A DNA stretch of 64,000 bases from assembly GCA_963784415.1 (NCBI GenBank), contig CAWARK010000002.1, positions 186,001 to 250,000 on the forward strand. The letters run 5' to 3'. Of the stretch, positions 42,509 to 54,636 are shown in pieces. Positions within the stretch are counted from its first letter, which is position 1, and the number at the start of each line of letters is the position of its first letter. The notes beneath the pieces are model-generated. The model was not told the DNA's origin, did no database searches, and saw only the letters and a list, made by a program, of their open reading frames with translations. Source of the stretch: UBA7672 sp963784415 (GTDB taxonomy: Bacteria; Pseudomonadota; Alphaproteobacteria; Caulobacterales; Hyphomonadaceae). The translations under genes were made by a program, and so were the position numbers.

Positions 42509-42895
42509 ATGCGTCTTCTTGCAGGGGTTCTTCTGGCCGCGCTCACCGCTGCGCCTGCGTTGGCCCAACCCGGCAATCCGGTGGGCCCGAGCTTCGGCGC
42601 CGGCTCTGTCCGCGCGGATAACTTCGACGTCGTCTTCGACATGAAGGTGACGCTGAACCCGACGCCGACCATTCCCCTGCTGTGGAATCAGGCGGCGGAT
42701 GCGCGCTGGGATGTCGTCGTGTGCAACGCCGACAAGGCCAACAAGGGCGCGGTCAAAGCCGAGCCTTCAGCCCGCTGGGGCTATCTCGATCCGGGCGTCT
42801 GCACGATGTTCGCGAACACGCCGAAGCTCGACCTGTCGACAGTGGAGGCGGACAAGGACTGGGTCGCGAAAATCTATCTGCGCGCGCATCGCTAG
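42509..42895 (+). CDS. Small secreted protein of unknown function
   Basis: 128 residues with a clear Sec signal peptide (MRLLAGVLLAALTAAPALA, cleavage after ALA). The mature part has two cysteines (VVVCNAD and GVCTMF) that could pair in the periplasm, and no recognisable family. It carries GAGG ahead of the start, which may be the ATG at 42509 or a TTG one codon earlier. Lies between purQ and a lipoprotein hydrolase, all in the same direction. Confidence 0.7.
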   Translation: MRLLAGVLLAALTAAPALAQPGNPVGPSFGAGSVRADNFDVVFDMKVTLNPTPTIPLLWNQAADARWDVVVCNADKANKGAVKAEPSARWGYLDPGVCTMFANTPKLDLSTVEADKDWVAKIYLRAHR

Positions 42896-42957
42896 CGCAC
42901 TGAACCACAACATAGGCTCGCGCGTATTTGGTTCCAGTCATCGTGATTGGACCCACA

Positions 42958-43878
42958 ATGTTTCGTACACTGAAGATCTGCATCGCCGCCGCTTGCCTGG
43001 CGCTGGTCGGCTGCGCCAGCTATCCCAAGGATGATGTCGCGCAAATGAGATTCGTCGACGCTGCTGGCGTCAGGACCAACGTGGAAACATGGGGGTATGG
43101 CGAGCCCGTCCTGCTGATCCACGGCGCGTCCTCTCATATCGGCACGTGGCGGCCGACCATCGTTCCGATGCTGAGCCAGAAGTATCTGGTCGCCGCCTAT
43201 GACCGGCCGGGCATGGGTTACACAACCGACAGGCCTGCAGGATCCGACACGCTCGACCTGCAGGCGAAGGTCGCGGCGGGTGTGATCGAGCAGCTGGGCC
43301 TGAAAAAGCCCATCGTCGTTGTGGCGCACTCATTGGGCGGGGCGGTGGCGTTGCGCCTCGCGCTTGATCGGCCTGACCTCGTGCGCGGGCTCGTGCTGAT
43401 CGCGCCCGTTGCCTATCAGTGGGACGGCGGGGTCGACTGGTACAACTATTGGTCGGCGAACCCGCTATCGGGATGGCTGTTCAACAATCTCCTCTCGCAA
43501 CCCTTCGCGGCAGGTTCGGTGAAGGAGGGTACGGCGGCCGCCTTCGCGCCCACAAAAGTGCCGGAAGGTTGGATGGAAAAATCGGAAGTGTCGCTCGCGG
43601 CGCGCCCGGGCTCGTTGCAGGCCAATGGCGAGGATCTCGTCGCGGCCAAGCGCGAGGTGATCGCGCAGCAGGACCGGTATCCTCAACTCAAAATCCCCGT
43701 CGCCATCATGGTAGGCGATCATGACGGCGTGGTCATGGCAAACGTCCATGCGCTGAAGCTGGCGGAGAAGCTGCCGAACGTACGGCTTGACGTAGTGCAG
43801 GGTGCGGGACACCTGCCGCACGAAGCTGCGCCGGATCGCTTCCGGAAGCTGTTCGATTGGGTGGAATCGCAGAAATAG
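42958..43878 (+). CDS. Alpha/beta-hydrolase lipoprotein
   Basis: 306 residues with lipobox CLALVGC (cysteine about residue 18). Alpha/beta-hydrolase fold: oxyanion loop LLIHGASSHIGTW, nucleophile elbow VAHSLGGAV, acid in VGDHDGVV, and catalytic His in GAGHLPHEAAP near the C-terminus. Esterase-like; substrate unknown. The start ATG at 42958 gives a proper signal; the longer frame does not. One of two lipoprotein hydrolases in the window (see 60750). Confidence 0.88.
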   Translation: MFRTLKICIAAACLALVGCASYPKDDVAQMRFVDAAGVRTNVETWGYGEPVLLIHGASSHIGTWRPTIVPMLSQKYLVAAYDRPGMGYTTDRPAGSDTLDLQAKVAAGVIEQLGLKKPIVVVAHSLGGAVALRLALDRPDLVRGLVLIAPVAYQWDGGVDWYNYWSANPLSGWLFNNLLSQPFAAGSVKEGTAAAFAPTKVPEGWMEKSEVSLAARPGSLQANGEDLVAAKREVIAQQDRYPQLKIPVAIMVGDHDGVVMANVHALKLAEKLPNVRLDVVQGAGHLPHEAAPDRFRKLFDWVESQK

Positions 43879-43897
43879 ACGCGCCGGTCGACCGGCT

Positions 43898-44518
43898 CTA
43901 GCGCGTGGATATTCCAAGCAACGGGCCGGGATCGGGGCAGATCGACAGCCAGTGCTCGCGCTCGCTGCTTTTGCAGACACCGGGATAATCGCCCTTGGCG
44001 GCGCCGATGGCGAGAATGATCTGGAAGTGAAGGTGCGGCGGCCAGCCGCCATTCTCGCGCTTCGTGCCGAGCTCCGCGAACTTCTCGCCAGCCATGAAAG
44101 CCGTACCGGGCTTAAGGCCTTTCAGGCTGTCGCGGTCGAGATGGCCGTAGAGTGTGTGAAAGGTGAGTCCCGCAACAGGCGTGTGCTCGAGAATGATGGT
44201 CGGGCCGTAATCTCCGGCGCCATCATTGATACGCGAAGAATGCACGCGGCCGCTGAGCGGCGTGTAGACCCCCGTCCCTGCGGGGGCGAAGACGTCAACG
44301 CCGAGGTGAATTGTGCGGGGTTCCTCACCGTCGGGCGCGAACAACGGTTGCGTGTATATGCTGCGATCTTCGCCATAGCCGCCGGCGCGGACCGGCTCGC
44401 CCGGTTTCACGTCTGCGCCGTCGATCTTGCCGGGCAGGGCGCGACGAAGGCCTTCGATGACTTCGATGCCGGTGGGACGCAGGCTGGCGATCCAGCGGGC
44501 ATAGGCTTCAACGCTCAT
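43898..44518 (-). CDS. M23-type (LytM-like) metallopeptidase domain protein
   Basis: 206 residues. The zinc-site motifs of M23 peptidases are present: HLGVDVFAPAGT (HxGxD-like), TLYGHLD and PPHLHFQI (HxH). This version resembles the M23 domain found fused to class III aminotransferases and kinases more than exported LytM proteins. It has no signal peptide and begins MSVEAYARWIASL. Cytoplasmic or odd localisation is therefore possible. Begins four bases after the stop of the upstream secreted-protein gene, so they are co-translated in the trxB operon. Confidence 0.8.
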   Translation of the reverse strand: MSVEAYARWIASLRPTGIEVIEGLRRALPGKIDGADVKPGEPVRAGGYGEDRSIYTQPLFAPDGEEPRTIHLGVDVFAPAGTGVYTPLSGRVHSSRINDGAGDYGPTIILEHTPVAGLTFHTLYGHLDRDSLKGLKPGTAFMAGEKFAELGTKRENGGWPPHLHFQIILAIGAAKGDYPGVCKSSEREHWLSICPDPGPLLGISTR

Positions 44519-44522
44519 TTGA

Positions 44523-45167
44523 TCACCGGCGCACCGGCGCATCGGCGCTCCAGCAGGCCTCGAGCGCCTTGAAGGTTTCGTTGAGCCATGGGCCGAAAAG
44601 GCCGCCTGCGCCGCCATCGAGTGTCAGGTCCATCGTGTAATCCGCGTTGGTCTGCGGATAGATCTGTCCGGCGAGCCAGAAGCGCATGTTGGTTGGGTCG
44701 GACGCGCCCGTCGACATGTCGCGATAGGGTCCATCGCCGGTCAGCTTCGGTGCGATGATGGGCTCGAGCTTTTCGAGCGCTGGGACCAGCGCGGGGCAGC
44801 GGTCCTGGTCGGTCCACTGCTCCTTGAACGGCGCGCTTCGCTTGTCGTCGACATAGCGCGCGGCGAAAAACGGCGGGGCGGTTTTGGTTGCGTATTCCTG
44901 CTGGATGCGGCGACGGTCCGCAGTGTTCTTTGCTTCGGGAGGTTTGGCTTCGATGCGATAGAACGCGATGACGCGGCAAGCAGCGGCGCCGGGCGTGCGC
45001 GCAAAGGCCGCCTTGGCGCTGGCGCCGGCAAACGGGCCAACTTCATCGAGCGCGACGGAGTGCGAGTCGAATTCGGCGTCTGCGCATTTGCGGTCTGACT
45101 GCGCCATCGCCACGGGTGTCAGCAGTGCGCTTGCCGTGATCATCGCTGCAAGCGTTCGCCAACCCAT
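44523..45167 (-). CDS. Secreted protein of unknown function
   Basis: 214 residues with a signal peptide (MITASALLTPVAMAQS, cleavage after AMA or AQS). The mature part has four cysteines (RKCADA, AACRVI, DRCPAL, EACWSA), so two disulfides are possible, and an aromatic C-terminal half. No family recognised. It follows trxB by 14 bases and precedes the M23 gene by 4, a likely three-gene operon. Link to thioredoxin reductase may be positional only. Confidence 0.7.
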   Translation of the reverse strand: MGWRTLAAMITASALLTPVAMAQSDRKCADAEFDSHSVALDEVGPFAGASAKAAFARTPGAAACRVIAFYRIEAKPPEAKNTADRRRIQQEYATKTAPPFFAARYVDDKRSAPFKEQWTDQDRCPALVPALEKLEPIIAPKLTGDGPYRDMSTGASDPTNMRFWLAGQIYPQTNADYTMDLTLDGGAGGLFGPWLNETFKALEACWSADAPVRR

Positions 45168-45181
45168 CGCCGTCTCCGAGA

Positions 45182-46150
45182 CTACTCGGCGGCGAGCTTA
45201 GCCTGATGCGGCATGCCTTCCAGATATTTTTCAGCTTCCAGCGCAGCCATGCAACCGAGGCCAGCAGCCGTCACAGCCTGGCGGAATACATCGTCAGCGA
45301 CGTCGCCAGCGGCGAAGACGCCGGGGATGGAGGTCGAAGTCGAGCCGGGCGTCGTCTTGATATAGCCGCCTTCTTTCAGTTCGAGCTGACCCGTAAACAG
45401 GTCCGTCTGCGGCGCGTGTCCGATGGCGATGAAGATGCCGTGGACGGGCACTTCCGTGATGGCGCCGGTCTTGAGGTTATGCAGCTTGGCCTTGGTGACG
45501 CTGAGCGGACCTTCCTGACCAATGACGTCGGCGAGTTCCGTGTCCCACACGACATTGACCTTCGGGTTCCGGAACAGGCGATCCTGCAGGATCTTCTCGG
45601 CGCGGAAATGGTCGCGGCGATGGACGACGGTGACTTTCGACGCAAAGTGCGTGAGGTGCAGCGCCTCTTCGACAGCGGTGTTGCCGCCGCCAACGACGAT
45701 GACTTCCTTCTGCTTGTAGAAGAACGCATCGCACGTGGCGCAGGCGGAAACGCCAAAACCCTTGAACTTCGACTCGCTCTCGAGGCCCAGCCATTTGGCC
45801 TGCGCGCCCGTGCAGATCACCAGCACGTCGCAGGTGTAGATCTGGCCGCTGTCGCCTTCCAGCTTGAAGGGACGGTTCTGCAGGTCGGCGGAAATGATGT
45901 GGTCCTCGACCATCTCCGTGCCGACATGGATGGCCTGCGCGCGCATCTGGTCCATCAGCCAGGGGCCCTGGATGACGTCCGCAAAGCCCGGATAGTTTTC
46001 CACGTCCGTGGTGATCGTCAGCTGGCCGCCCGGCTGGATGCCCGCGATCAGCATCGGCTTGCGCAGGGCGCGCGCGGCGTAGATCGCGGCCGTGTAGCCG
46101 GCGGGGCCGGAGCCAAGAATGATGATCTGGGAATGGCGCGGCGTGGTCAT
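45182..46150 (-). CDS. trxB: Thioredoxin-disulfide reductase
   Basis: 322-residue FAD enzyme using NADPH to reduce thioredoxin. FAD motif GSGPAGYTAAIYAARA, redox pair CATC in SACATCDAFFY (about residue 136-139), NADPH motif VVGGGNTAVEEAL and the C-terminal FAD segment VFAAGDVADDVFRQAVTAAGLGC are intact. Upstream lies a hairpin CCATTCC/GGAATGG at 46184-46204. First gene of a probable three-gene transcript. Confidence 0.96.
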   Translation of the reverse strand: MTTPRHSQIIILGSGPAGYTAAIYAARALRKPMLIAGIQPGGQLTITTDVENYPGFADVIQGPWLMDQMRAQAIHVGTEMVEDHIISADLQNRPFKLEGDSGQIYTCDVLVICTGAQAKWLGLESESKFKGFGVSACATCDAFFYKQKEVIVVGGGNTAVEEALHLTHFASKVTVVHRRDHFRAEKILQDRLFRNPKVNVVWDTELADVIGQEGPLSVTKAKLHNLKTGAITEVPVHGIFIAIGHAPQTDLFTGQLELKEGGYIKTTPGSTSTSIPGVFAAGDVADDVFRQAVTAAGLGCMAALEAEKYLEGMPHQAKLAAE

Positions 46151-46292
46151 GGGTAGATCCTGTTTATGGCCCTTCCTAACCGGCCATTCCCGCGCGCGGA
46201 ATGGGTCATGGCGCGCTGGTGCTGATATTCTGGGGATGCGCAGGGGAACGGAAAAGGGCTGCGGCGGATCCCATTGGGTCAGTTGAGTTTTT

Positions 46293-47321
46293 CTAGGCCG
46301 CCGGATGCCGTTTCAGCACCTGCCGAACGATCTCGTCGGCGGCGCGGGCGGCCTCACGGAGCGGGGAATAGGTCCAGCCGGCAAGGCTGCCGGTGAACCA
46401 GGCGGCGGCGCGGCGGTCGATGAAGGCCTGATGCAGCTTGTCGAAGCGCGGGGAGCCGCCGTCGAGTTTCAGGAGGTGGACGGGTTTTCCGAAGAAGGCT
46501 GGGTCCGCGATCATGTTGGCGCTTTCGCACGTCACCATCGCAACGTCGCACATCGACAGGAAAGCCAGATAAGGGTTGGGGCCATCGCGTTCCGCGTTCT
46601 CCCAGAACACGCCGTTGATGGTCGCGGCAAGGCGGCGGAAGCGGACGCGGGCGTGTTCGGGCGTGCGGCGAGAGACGGTAATCCAGAAGGTGCGGTTCTG
46701 AGCGAGGCGGTTGATGGCGCCTTCGATGTGAAAGACGTTCTGTTCCGTCATCTTGTGGCTCTTGGAATCGCCGCCGATGGAGACGAGCACCTTCTGCCCT
46801 TGCGCGGATTTCAATGATGAAAACTGCGCCTGTGCGTCGGCGATGCGCTGCTGCGAGAACCAGACAGGCGGGCCCACAATGGGGAAGACATTCGGGCCTT
46901 TGACGCCATCGTGCTCGGGCGGGATCACGAGATCAAACGCGGAGAGCGGCACGCGGGGGTTCTGCGTCTGCACGACGAACGTCCTGCCGCCGGAGAGTTT
47001 TCGCACCAGGCGCGAATAGGGGATCGAGCGACGACCGGCAGCAAGCCAGATATCCGGCCACGGGCCGTTCAACTGTGCTGCCTGTTCCGCCGGAAGCGCC
47101 TTCATCGGCGATGGCCAGAGATTTGCCGGCAGGGCGAGTTGCCAGCCCCGCGGCTGCAGGATTACCGGCGCTTCGCGATGGGCGTCAGAGCGCATGTGCG
47201 CAAGATCGGCTGCGCGTTCAGGTTCAGCCAGCGCGGAAGCCAGGGCGAGCGTCTGATTGAGAATGCCAGCGCGGCCGTCCGCAACACACCAGATCGAAGG
47301 GCCTGATTTTTCGGCGGACAC
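46293..47321 (-). CDS. ELM1-domain (mitochondrial fission ELM1-like) protein
   Basis: 342 residues matching the bacterial ELM1 family: SIWCVADGRAGILNQTLALA at the N-terminus, LVIPPEHDGVKGPNVFP, VSIGGDSKSHKM, and ADPAFFGKPVHLLKL near the C-terminus. The fold resembles GT-B glycosyltransferases. The plant member acts in mitochondrial division, but the bacterial role is not established; an envelope-sugar function is plausible. Starts 12 bases after the greA stop and shares its transcript. Confidence 0.88.
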   Translation of the reverse strand: MSAEKSGPSIWCVADGRAGILNQTLALASALAEPERAADLAHMRSDAHREAPVILQPRGWQLALPANLWPSPMKALPAEQAAQLNGPWPDIWLAAGRRSIPYSRLVRKLSGGRTFVVQTQNPRVPLSAFDLVIPPEHDGVKGPNVFPIVGPPVWFSQQRIADAQAQFSSLKSAQGQKVLVSIGGDSKSHKMTEQNVFHIEGAINRLAQNRTFWITVSRRTPEHARVRFRRLAATINGVFWENAERDGPNPYLAFLSMCDVAMVTCESANMIADPAFFGKPVHLLKLDGGSPRFDKLHQAFIDRRAAAWFTGSLAGWTYSPLREAARAADEIVRQVLKRHPAA

Positions 47322-47333
47322 TTTTTTCGCTGA

Positions 47334-47807
47334 CTATTTCCAGGCGATGGAGATGATCTCGTACGATTTCGTGCCGCCGGGAGCGGACACATCGGCGATA
47401 TCGCCTTCTTCCTTGCCGATCATGGCGCGGGCGATGGGCGAGGCGATCGAAATCTTCTTCTTGGAAATGTCGGCCTCGTCTTCACCCACGATCTTGTAGG
47501 TGAAGGTATCGCCGGAATCCTCGTCGGTCAGTTTCACCGTGGCGCCGAACTTCACGGTCTTGCCCTTCAGGCGCGACGTGTCGATCACCTCGGCGCGCGA
47601 GAGCTTGTCCTCAAGCTCGTTGATGCGGCCCTCGATGAAGCTCTGCTTGTCCTTGGCGGCGTGATACTCCGCGTTCTCCGAGAGGTCGCCATGGCTGCGC
47701 GCTTCCGCGATCGCCGCGATGATCGACGGGCGTTCTTCGGTCTTCAGGATTTTCAGCTCGGCCTGCAGGGTTTCAAAGCCCTCGGACGTCATGGGAATGC
47801 GCTGCAT
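47334..47807 (-). CDS. greA: Transcription elongation factor GreA
   Basis: 157 residues. Coiled-coil N-terminal finger (LQAELKILKTEERPSIIAAIAEARSHGDLSENAEYHAAKD) with the acidic tip that enters the RNA polymerase channel to stimulate cleavage of backtracked RNA, and the C-terminal FKBP-like domain with SPIARAMIGKEEGD. It follows carB by 75 bases. Confidence 0.96.
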   Translation of the reverse strand: MQRIPMTSEGFETLQAELKILKTEERPSIIAAIAEARSHGDLSENAEYHAAKDKQSFIEGRINELEDKLSRAEVIDTSRLKGKTVKFGATVKLTDEDSGDTFTYKIVGEDEADISKKKISIASPIARAMIGKEEGDIADVSAPGGTKSYEIISIAWK

Positions 47808-47882
47808 CGGTAGTCCTATGGAAAACGCCGCTATTGCACGGAATCATTCGACGGGCGGATCGGCTCGCCCGGTTCAGAACGA

Positions 47883-51209
<3,327 letters not shown>

Positions 51210-51479
51210 GTCACCTGATCTGTCTTGCAGCGAGGCTGGAGACGGCAAATTGGCGGTGGGTTTAGCTACCGCGAGCCCCCCACGCAACCCTTGTTACACG
51301 GCCTGCGGGAACGCGTCGCGATAGCCGGTTTTGCAGGGCTTTTCGGCCCGAATTTATGACAGTGCAGGAATGCGCCGTAGCAGACGCGAGAATCGCCTGG
51401 GCGGGGCTGTCCGCGGGAGCCCTCACGGTGAGCAGCCGCGCAGCGGCGACCGTCGAACACGCGGGCGGGCTCGCAGGCG
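51210..51479. other. carB upstream region
   Basis: 270 bases between carB and the alcohol dehydrogenase stop. It should hold the carB promoter. TGTCATAAA occurs on the minus strand near 51352-51361, resembling half a Pho box or a -10 element; nothing stronger is seen. Confidence 0.4.
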
Positions 51480-52526
51480 CTAGAGCGTCGCCATGTCGAT
51501 CGAGAAGCGGTACTTCACGTCGCTTTTCAGCATCCGCTCGTAGGCCGCATTGATGTTCTTGATGTCGATCACTTCGACGTCGGAGGCGATGCCGTGCTCG
51601 GCGCAGAAATCGAGCATCTCCTGCGTCTCCGCAATGCCGCCGATGCCGGACCCGGCGAGCGTGTGGCGGCCGCCGAGCAGGCTGAAGGCGGCGACCGGCA
51701 TCGGTTTCTCGGGCGCACCGACGAGGCACATGACGCCATCCCGCTTCAGCAGCCGCAGGTAGGCGTTCACGTCATGGTCTGCCGAAACGCAATCGAGGAT
51801 GAAGTTGAACGAGGCGCGATGCGCTTTCATCTGCGCCTTGTCGGTCGAGATGACGACTTCGTCGGCGCCGAGACGCTTGCCGTCTTCGACCTTGGACTGC
51901 GAGGTGGTGAACAGCACGACTTTCGCGCCCATCGCGTGCGCGAACTTGACGCCCATGTGTCCCAGCCCGCCGAGGCCGACAACGCCGACCTTCTGGCCTG
52001 GGCCGACTTTCCAGTGGCGCAGCGGCGACCACGTCGTGATGCCGGCGCAGAGCAGGGGGGCTGCGGCGGCCGGATTGATCTTCTCCGACACGCGCAGGAC
52101 GAAGGCCTGATCGACGGTCACGCTCTTGGAGTAACCGCCATGCGTGGTGGCGCCGGGGATGTGCTTGTCTTTCGAGTTGTAAGTGCCGGTGTTGCCGACC
52201 TCGCAATACTGTTCGAGGCCCTCCTTGCAGCTCGCACAGGTGCGGCACGAGTCGACCATGCAGCCAACGCCGACGAGATCGCCCTGTTTGAACTTCGTCA
52301 CATTGGCGCCGACGCGGCCGACACAGCCGACAATCTCGTGACCGGGCACAACGGGATAAACTGTGCCGCCCCATTCATTGCGCGCCGTGTGCAGGTCCGA
52401 ATGGCAGACGCCGCAGAACAGGATATCGATCTGCACATCGTCCGGCGTCGGATCGCGACGGTCGATGATGATTGGGCCAAGTTCCTTGTCAGCCGAAGGT
52501 GCGGCGTAGGCAGCGCTCTTGAACAT
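51480..52526 (-). CDS. Zinc-dependent NAD(P)+ alcohol dehydrogenase
   Basis: 348-residue medium-chain dehydrogenase of the cinnamyl-alcohol/YahK-like group. Catalytic zinc ligands: Cys in CGVCHSDLH and the GHEIVGCV motif; structural zinc cysteines CRTCASCKEGLEQYC; dinucleotide motif VGLGGLGHMG. Reduces or oxidises aldehydes/alcohols, probably with NADP. The ATG at 52526 has GGGGA upstream and gives normal length; the open frame starts 17 codons earlier. A perfect 18-bp palindrome lies about 85 bases upstream of the start. Confidence 0.92.
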   Translation of the reverse strand: MFKSAAYAAPSADKELGPIIIDRRDPTPDDVQIDILFCGVCHSDLHTARNEWGGTVYPVVPGHEIVGCVGRVGANVTKFKQGDLVGVGCMVDSCRTCASCKEGLEQYCEVGNTGTYNSKDKHIPGATTHGGYSKSVTVDQAFVLRVSEKINPAAAAPLLCAGITTWSPLRHWKVGPGQKVGVVGLGGLGHMGVKFAHAMGAKVVLFTTSQSKVEDGKRLGADEVVISTDKAQMKAHRASFNFILDCVSADHDVNAYLRLLKRDGVMCLVGAPEKPMPVAAFSLLGGRHTLAGSGIGGIAETQEMLDFCAEHGIASDVEVIDIKNINAAYERMLKSDVKYRFSIDMATL

Positions 52527-52606
52527 GCGGATGTTCCCCGGAATTTTTGCTGGATGCAAAGTGTGATCGTGGCGCAATCTCGTGCGCTCGCGTTCAGTAT
52601 GTATGA

Positions 52607-52624
52607 TGTGAGCAAGTGCTCACA
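52607..52624. promoter_or_regulatory. Perfect 18-bp palindromic operator upstream of the alcohol dehydrogenase
   Basis: TGTGAGCA-AG-TGCTCACA has 8-bp perfect arms around two bases. The ends resemble CRP half-sites (TGTGA...TCACA) but the spacing is 8, not the 6 of CRP. On the minus strand TTGTGA and TACATA, 16 bases apart, could be the promoter into whose spacer the palindrome falls. Confidence 0.55.
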
Positions 52625-52657
52625 AGTTGCCGCGACAAGTATATTTCGCAGACAGCC

Positions 52658-53392
52658 TCAGGTGTAACGCTTGGTCGTCTTCTGGTCGTAGGTCGAGGCT
52701 TCGACCTTGTCGGCGCCGCCATAACCCGTGAGTTGATCGGCGACGAACGGGTTGGTCCGGCGTTCCTGACCAAAGGTGGACGTCGGGCCGTGGCCGGGCA
52801 CGAACTGCATGTCGTCGCCAAGCGGCCAGAGCTTTGTCGTGATCGAGTTGATCAGATCCTCGTGGTTGCTGCGGGGAAAATCGGTGCGGCCGATCGAGCC
52901 CTGGAACAGGACGTCGCCCACAAAGGCGATCTTTGCATCCGTGTTGTGGATGACGACATGACCGGGTGTGTGTCCCGGCGTGTGCGCCACGCCGAACTTC
53001 ACGCCTTCGAGTTCAAGCACGTCACCATCCTCAAGGTAGCGGTCGGGCGTGACATTCTGAAGTCCGGTGAGGCCATACTTCTGCGCAGAGCTCTCGATCT
53101 GATCGAGCCAGAACTGGTCGTCCTTGTGCGGCCCGATCACGGGTACGCCGAGACGTTCGCGAAGCTGGTGGGCGGCGCCGGCATGATCGAGGTGACCGTG
53201 GGTGAGCCACATCTCCTTCAGCGTCAGGCCGAAATGGTCGAGTGCGCCGAGAAGGGTGTCGACGTCGCCGCCGGGATCGACCAGCACGGCGTGCTTGGTG
53301 GCAGTGTCCCAGATGAGGGAGCAGTTCTGCTGTAGCGGCGTCACCGGAATGATGCGGATCTGCAGGCGGGTTTCGGGGCTAGCTTCGGTCAT
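52658..53392 (-). CDS. MBL-fold hydrolase, glyoxalase II-like
   Basis: 244 residues. Metal motif THGHLDHAG, downstream HTPGHTPGHVV, VGDVLFQGSIGRTDF and the C-terminal PGHGP motif define the metallo-beta-lactamase fold and its two-metal site. SNHEDLINSI is typical of the YcbL/GloB-like group, thioester hydrolases acting on S-lactoylglutathione-like substrates. Exact substrate uncertain. Same strand as the neighbouring alcohol dehydrogenase. Confidence 0.88.
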   Translation of the reverse strand: MTEASPETRLQIRIIPVTPLQQNCSLIWDTATKHAVLVDPGGDVDTLLGALDHFGLTLKEMWLTHGHLDHAGAAHQLRERLGVPVIGPHKDDQFWLDQIESSAQKYGLTGLQNVTPDRYLEDGDVLELEGVKFGVAHTPGHTPGHVVIHNTDAKIAFVGDVLFQGSIGRTDFPRSNHEDLINSITTKLWPLGDDMQFVPGHGPTSTFGQERRTNPFVADQLTGYGGADKVEASTYDQKTTKRYT

Positions 53393-53455
53393 GCGCCATA
53401 GATGGCGGCCAGTCCGGCGCAGGGCAAGGCGGTTTAACGCCGCCGGGGCAGGAAC

Positions 53456-54526
53456 CTAGTGCGTTTGACGGCGGCGAGCGATGTAATTGGTCGGTGCAGC
53501 GGGATTGTCCTGCAGGGCCTGGGTGCGCAGCGAGGACAGGGTGAGGCGGGTTTCCTCGAGGCGGTCGAGCTTGGCCGCCAGGCTCTCGATGCCGTTGTAG
53601 GAGATGCGCTTGGTCTCGCGGCGGCCGAGGTTGATCGTCTCGAGAATGATGCCTGCAGCCAGCGCGACGCCCGAAAGCGCGACCAGCGAGCCGGGCATGC
53701 CCAGAGTGAAGGCGCCCAGCATGATCGCGCCGGAGATCGCGCCATAGAACATCAGCGGACGCTCGTTGTTCACAAGACGGCCAATCGTGCCGAGGACGCG
53801 AACGCTGTCGCGGACGGTTGCGAGGATCGACAAGGGCGCTTCCGAACGCGCGTCAAAGGGCGTCTGGATTTCAGTGACGATCATGTTGTGTTCGAGGGCG
53901 TGGACGGTGAGTTCGGCTTCCGTCTCGAAGCCCGACGCGCGCGCCGGGAAGGACTTCACGAACCGGCGCGAGAAGGCGCGATAGCCTGACAGCATGTCGG
54001 TCAGGCGGTCGCCGAAGATTGTAGAGACGAGGCTCGTGAGCAGCTTGTTGCCGAAGCGGGGGCCTGCGCGATAGGCGGCCTTCTCCTGCGTGATGCGGGC
54101 TCCGACAACCATGTCGGCCTGCGCTTCGATCAGGCGCGAAACGAGGCGGGGAGCGGAGCCTGCATCATAGGTCGCATCGCCATCGACCATCACATAGACG
54201 TCGGCTTCGATGTCGGCGAACATGCGGCGCACAACGTGTCCTTTGCCCTGCAGCGGTTCGCGGCGAACGATCGCGCCGGCTTCGCGGGCAAGGGCGGCGG
54301 TGTTGTCCCACGAATTGTTGTCGTACACGTAGACGCGGGAATTCGGCAGGGCGGTGCGGAAAGAGCGCACGACATCGGCGATCGTCGGCGCCTCGTTGAA
54401 GGCGGGGATGAGCACTGCAATCTCGACGTGGCGAATGGCTGGCGAGAGCTGCTGGCCCACAGCGCGGAGGGCTGCTTCAGCGGCGGCGAGGCGGTCGTGA
54501 ATATTCGAGTTCGAGTCGATCGACAT
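53456..54526 (-). CDS. GT2-family glycosyltransferase with C-terminal membrane segments
   Basis: 356 residues. GT-A catalytic domain: AVLIPAFNEAPTIADVV, YVYDNNSWDNT, the metal-binding DGDATYD and the GARITQEKAAYRAGPRFGNKLLT region. Two hydrophobic helices follow (about residues 268-308, MFYGAISGAIMLGAFTLG and VALAAGIILETI), as in dolichyl/undecaprenyl-phosphate sugar synthases (DPM1-like). Expected to load a sugar onto a polyprenyl phosphate at the inner membrane. It could supply the GT39 enzyme at 9054 (inference). The ATG at 54526 has GGTGAG upstream. Confidence 0.87.
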   Translation of the reverse strand: MSIDSNSNIHDRLAAAEAALRAVGQQLSPAIRHVEIAVLIPAFNEAPTIADVVRSFRTALPNSRVYVYDNNSWDNTAALAREAGAIVRREPLQGKGHVVRRMFADIEADVYVMVDGDATYDAGSAPRLVSRLIEAQADMVVGARITQEKAAYRAGPRFGNKLLTSLVSTIFGDRLTDMLSGYRAFSRRFVKSFPARASGFETEAELTVHALEHNMIVTEIQTPFDARSEAPLSILATVRDSVRVLGTIGRLVNNERPLMFYGAISGAIMLGAFTLGMPGSLVALSGVALAAGIILETINLGRRETKRISYNGIESLAAKLDRLEETRLTLSSLRTQALQDNPAAPTNYIARRRQTH

Positions 54527-54636
54527 GAGCTCACCGGTGTTCCAGACCGGGACAAGCTGACACGCCAGAGTAAAATAATCGGTTGCCGTTTTCGGGGAAA
54601 ATCGGCCCAAATCCAGCAAGAAATCGTTCAGACCTG

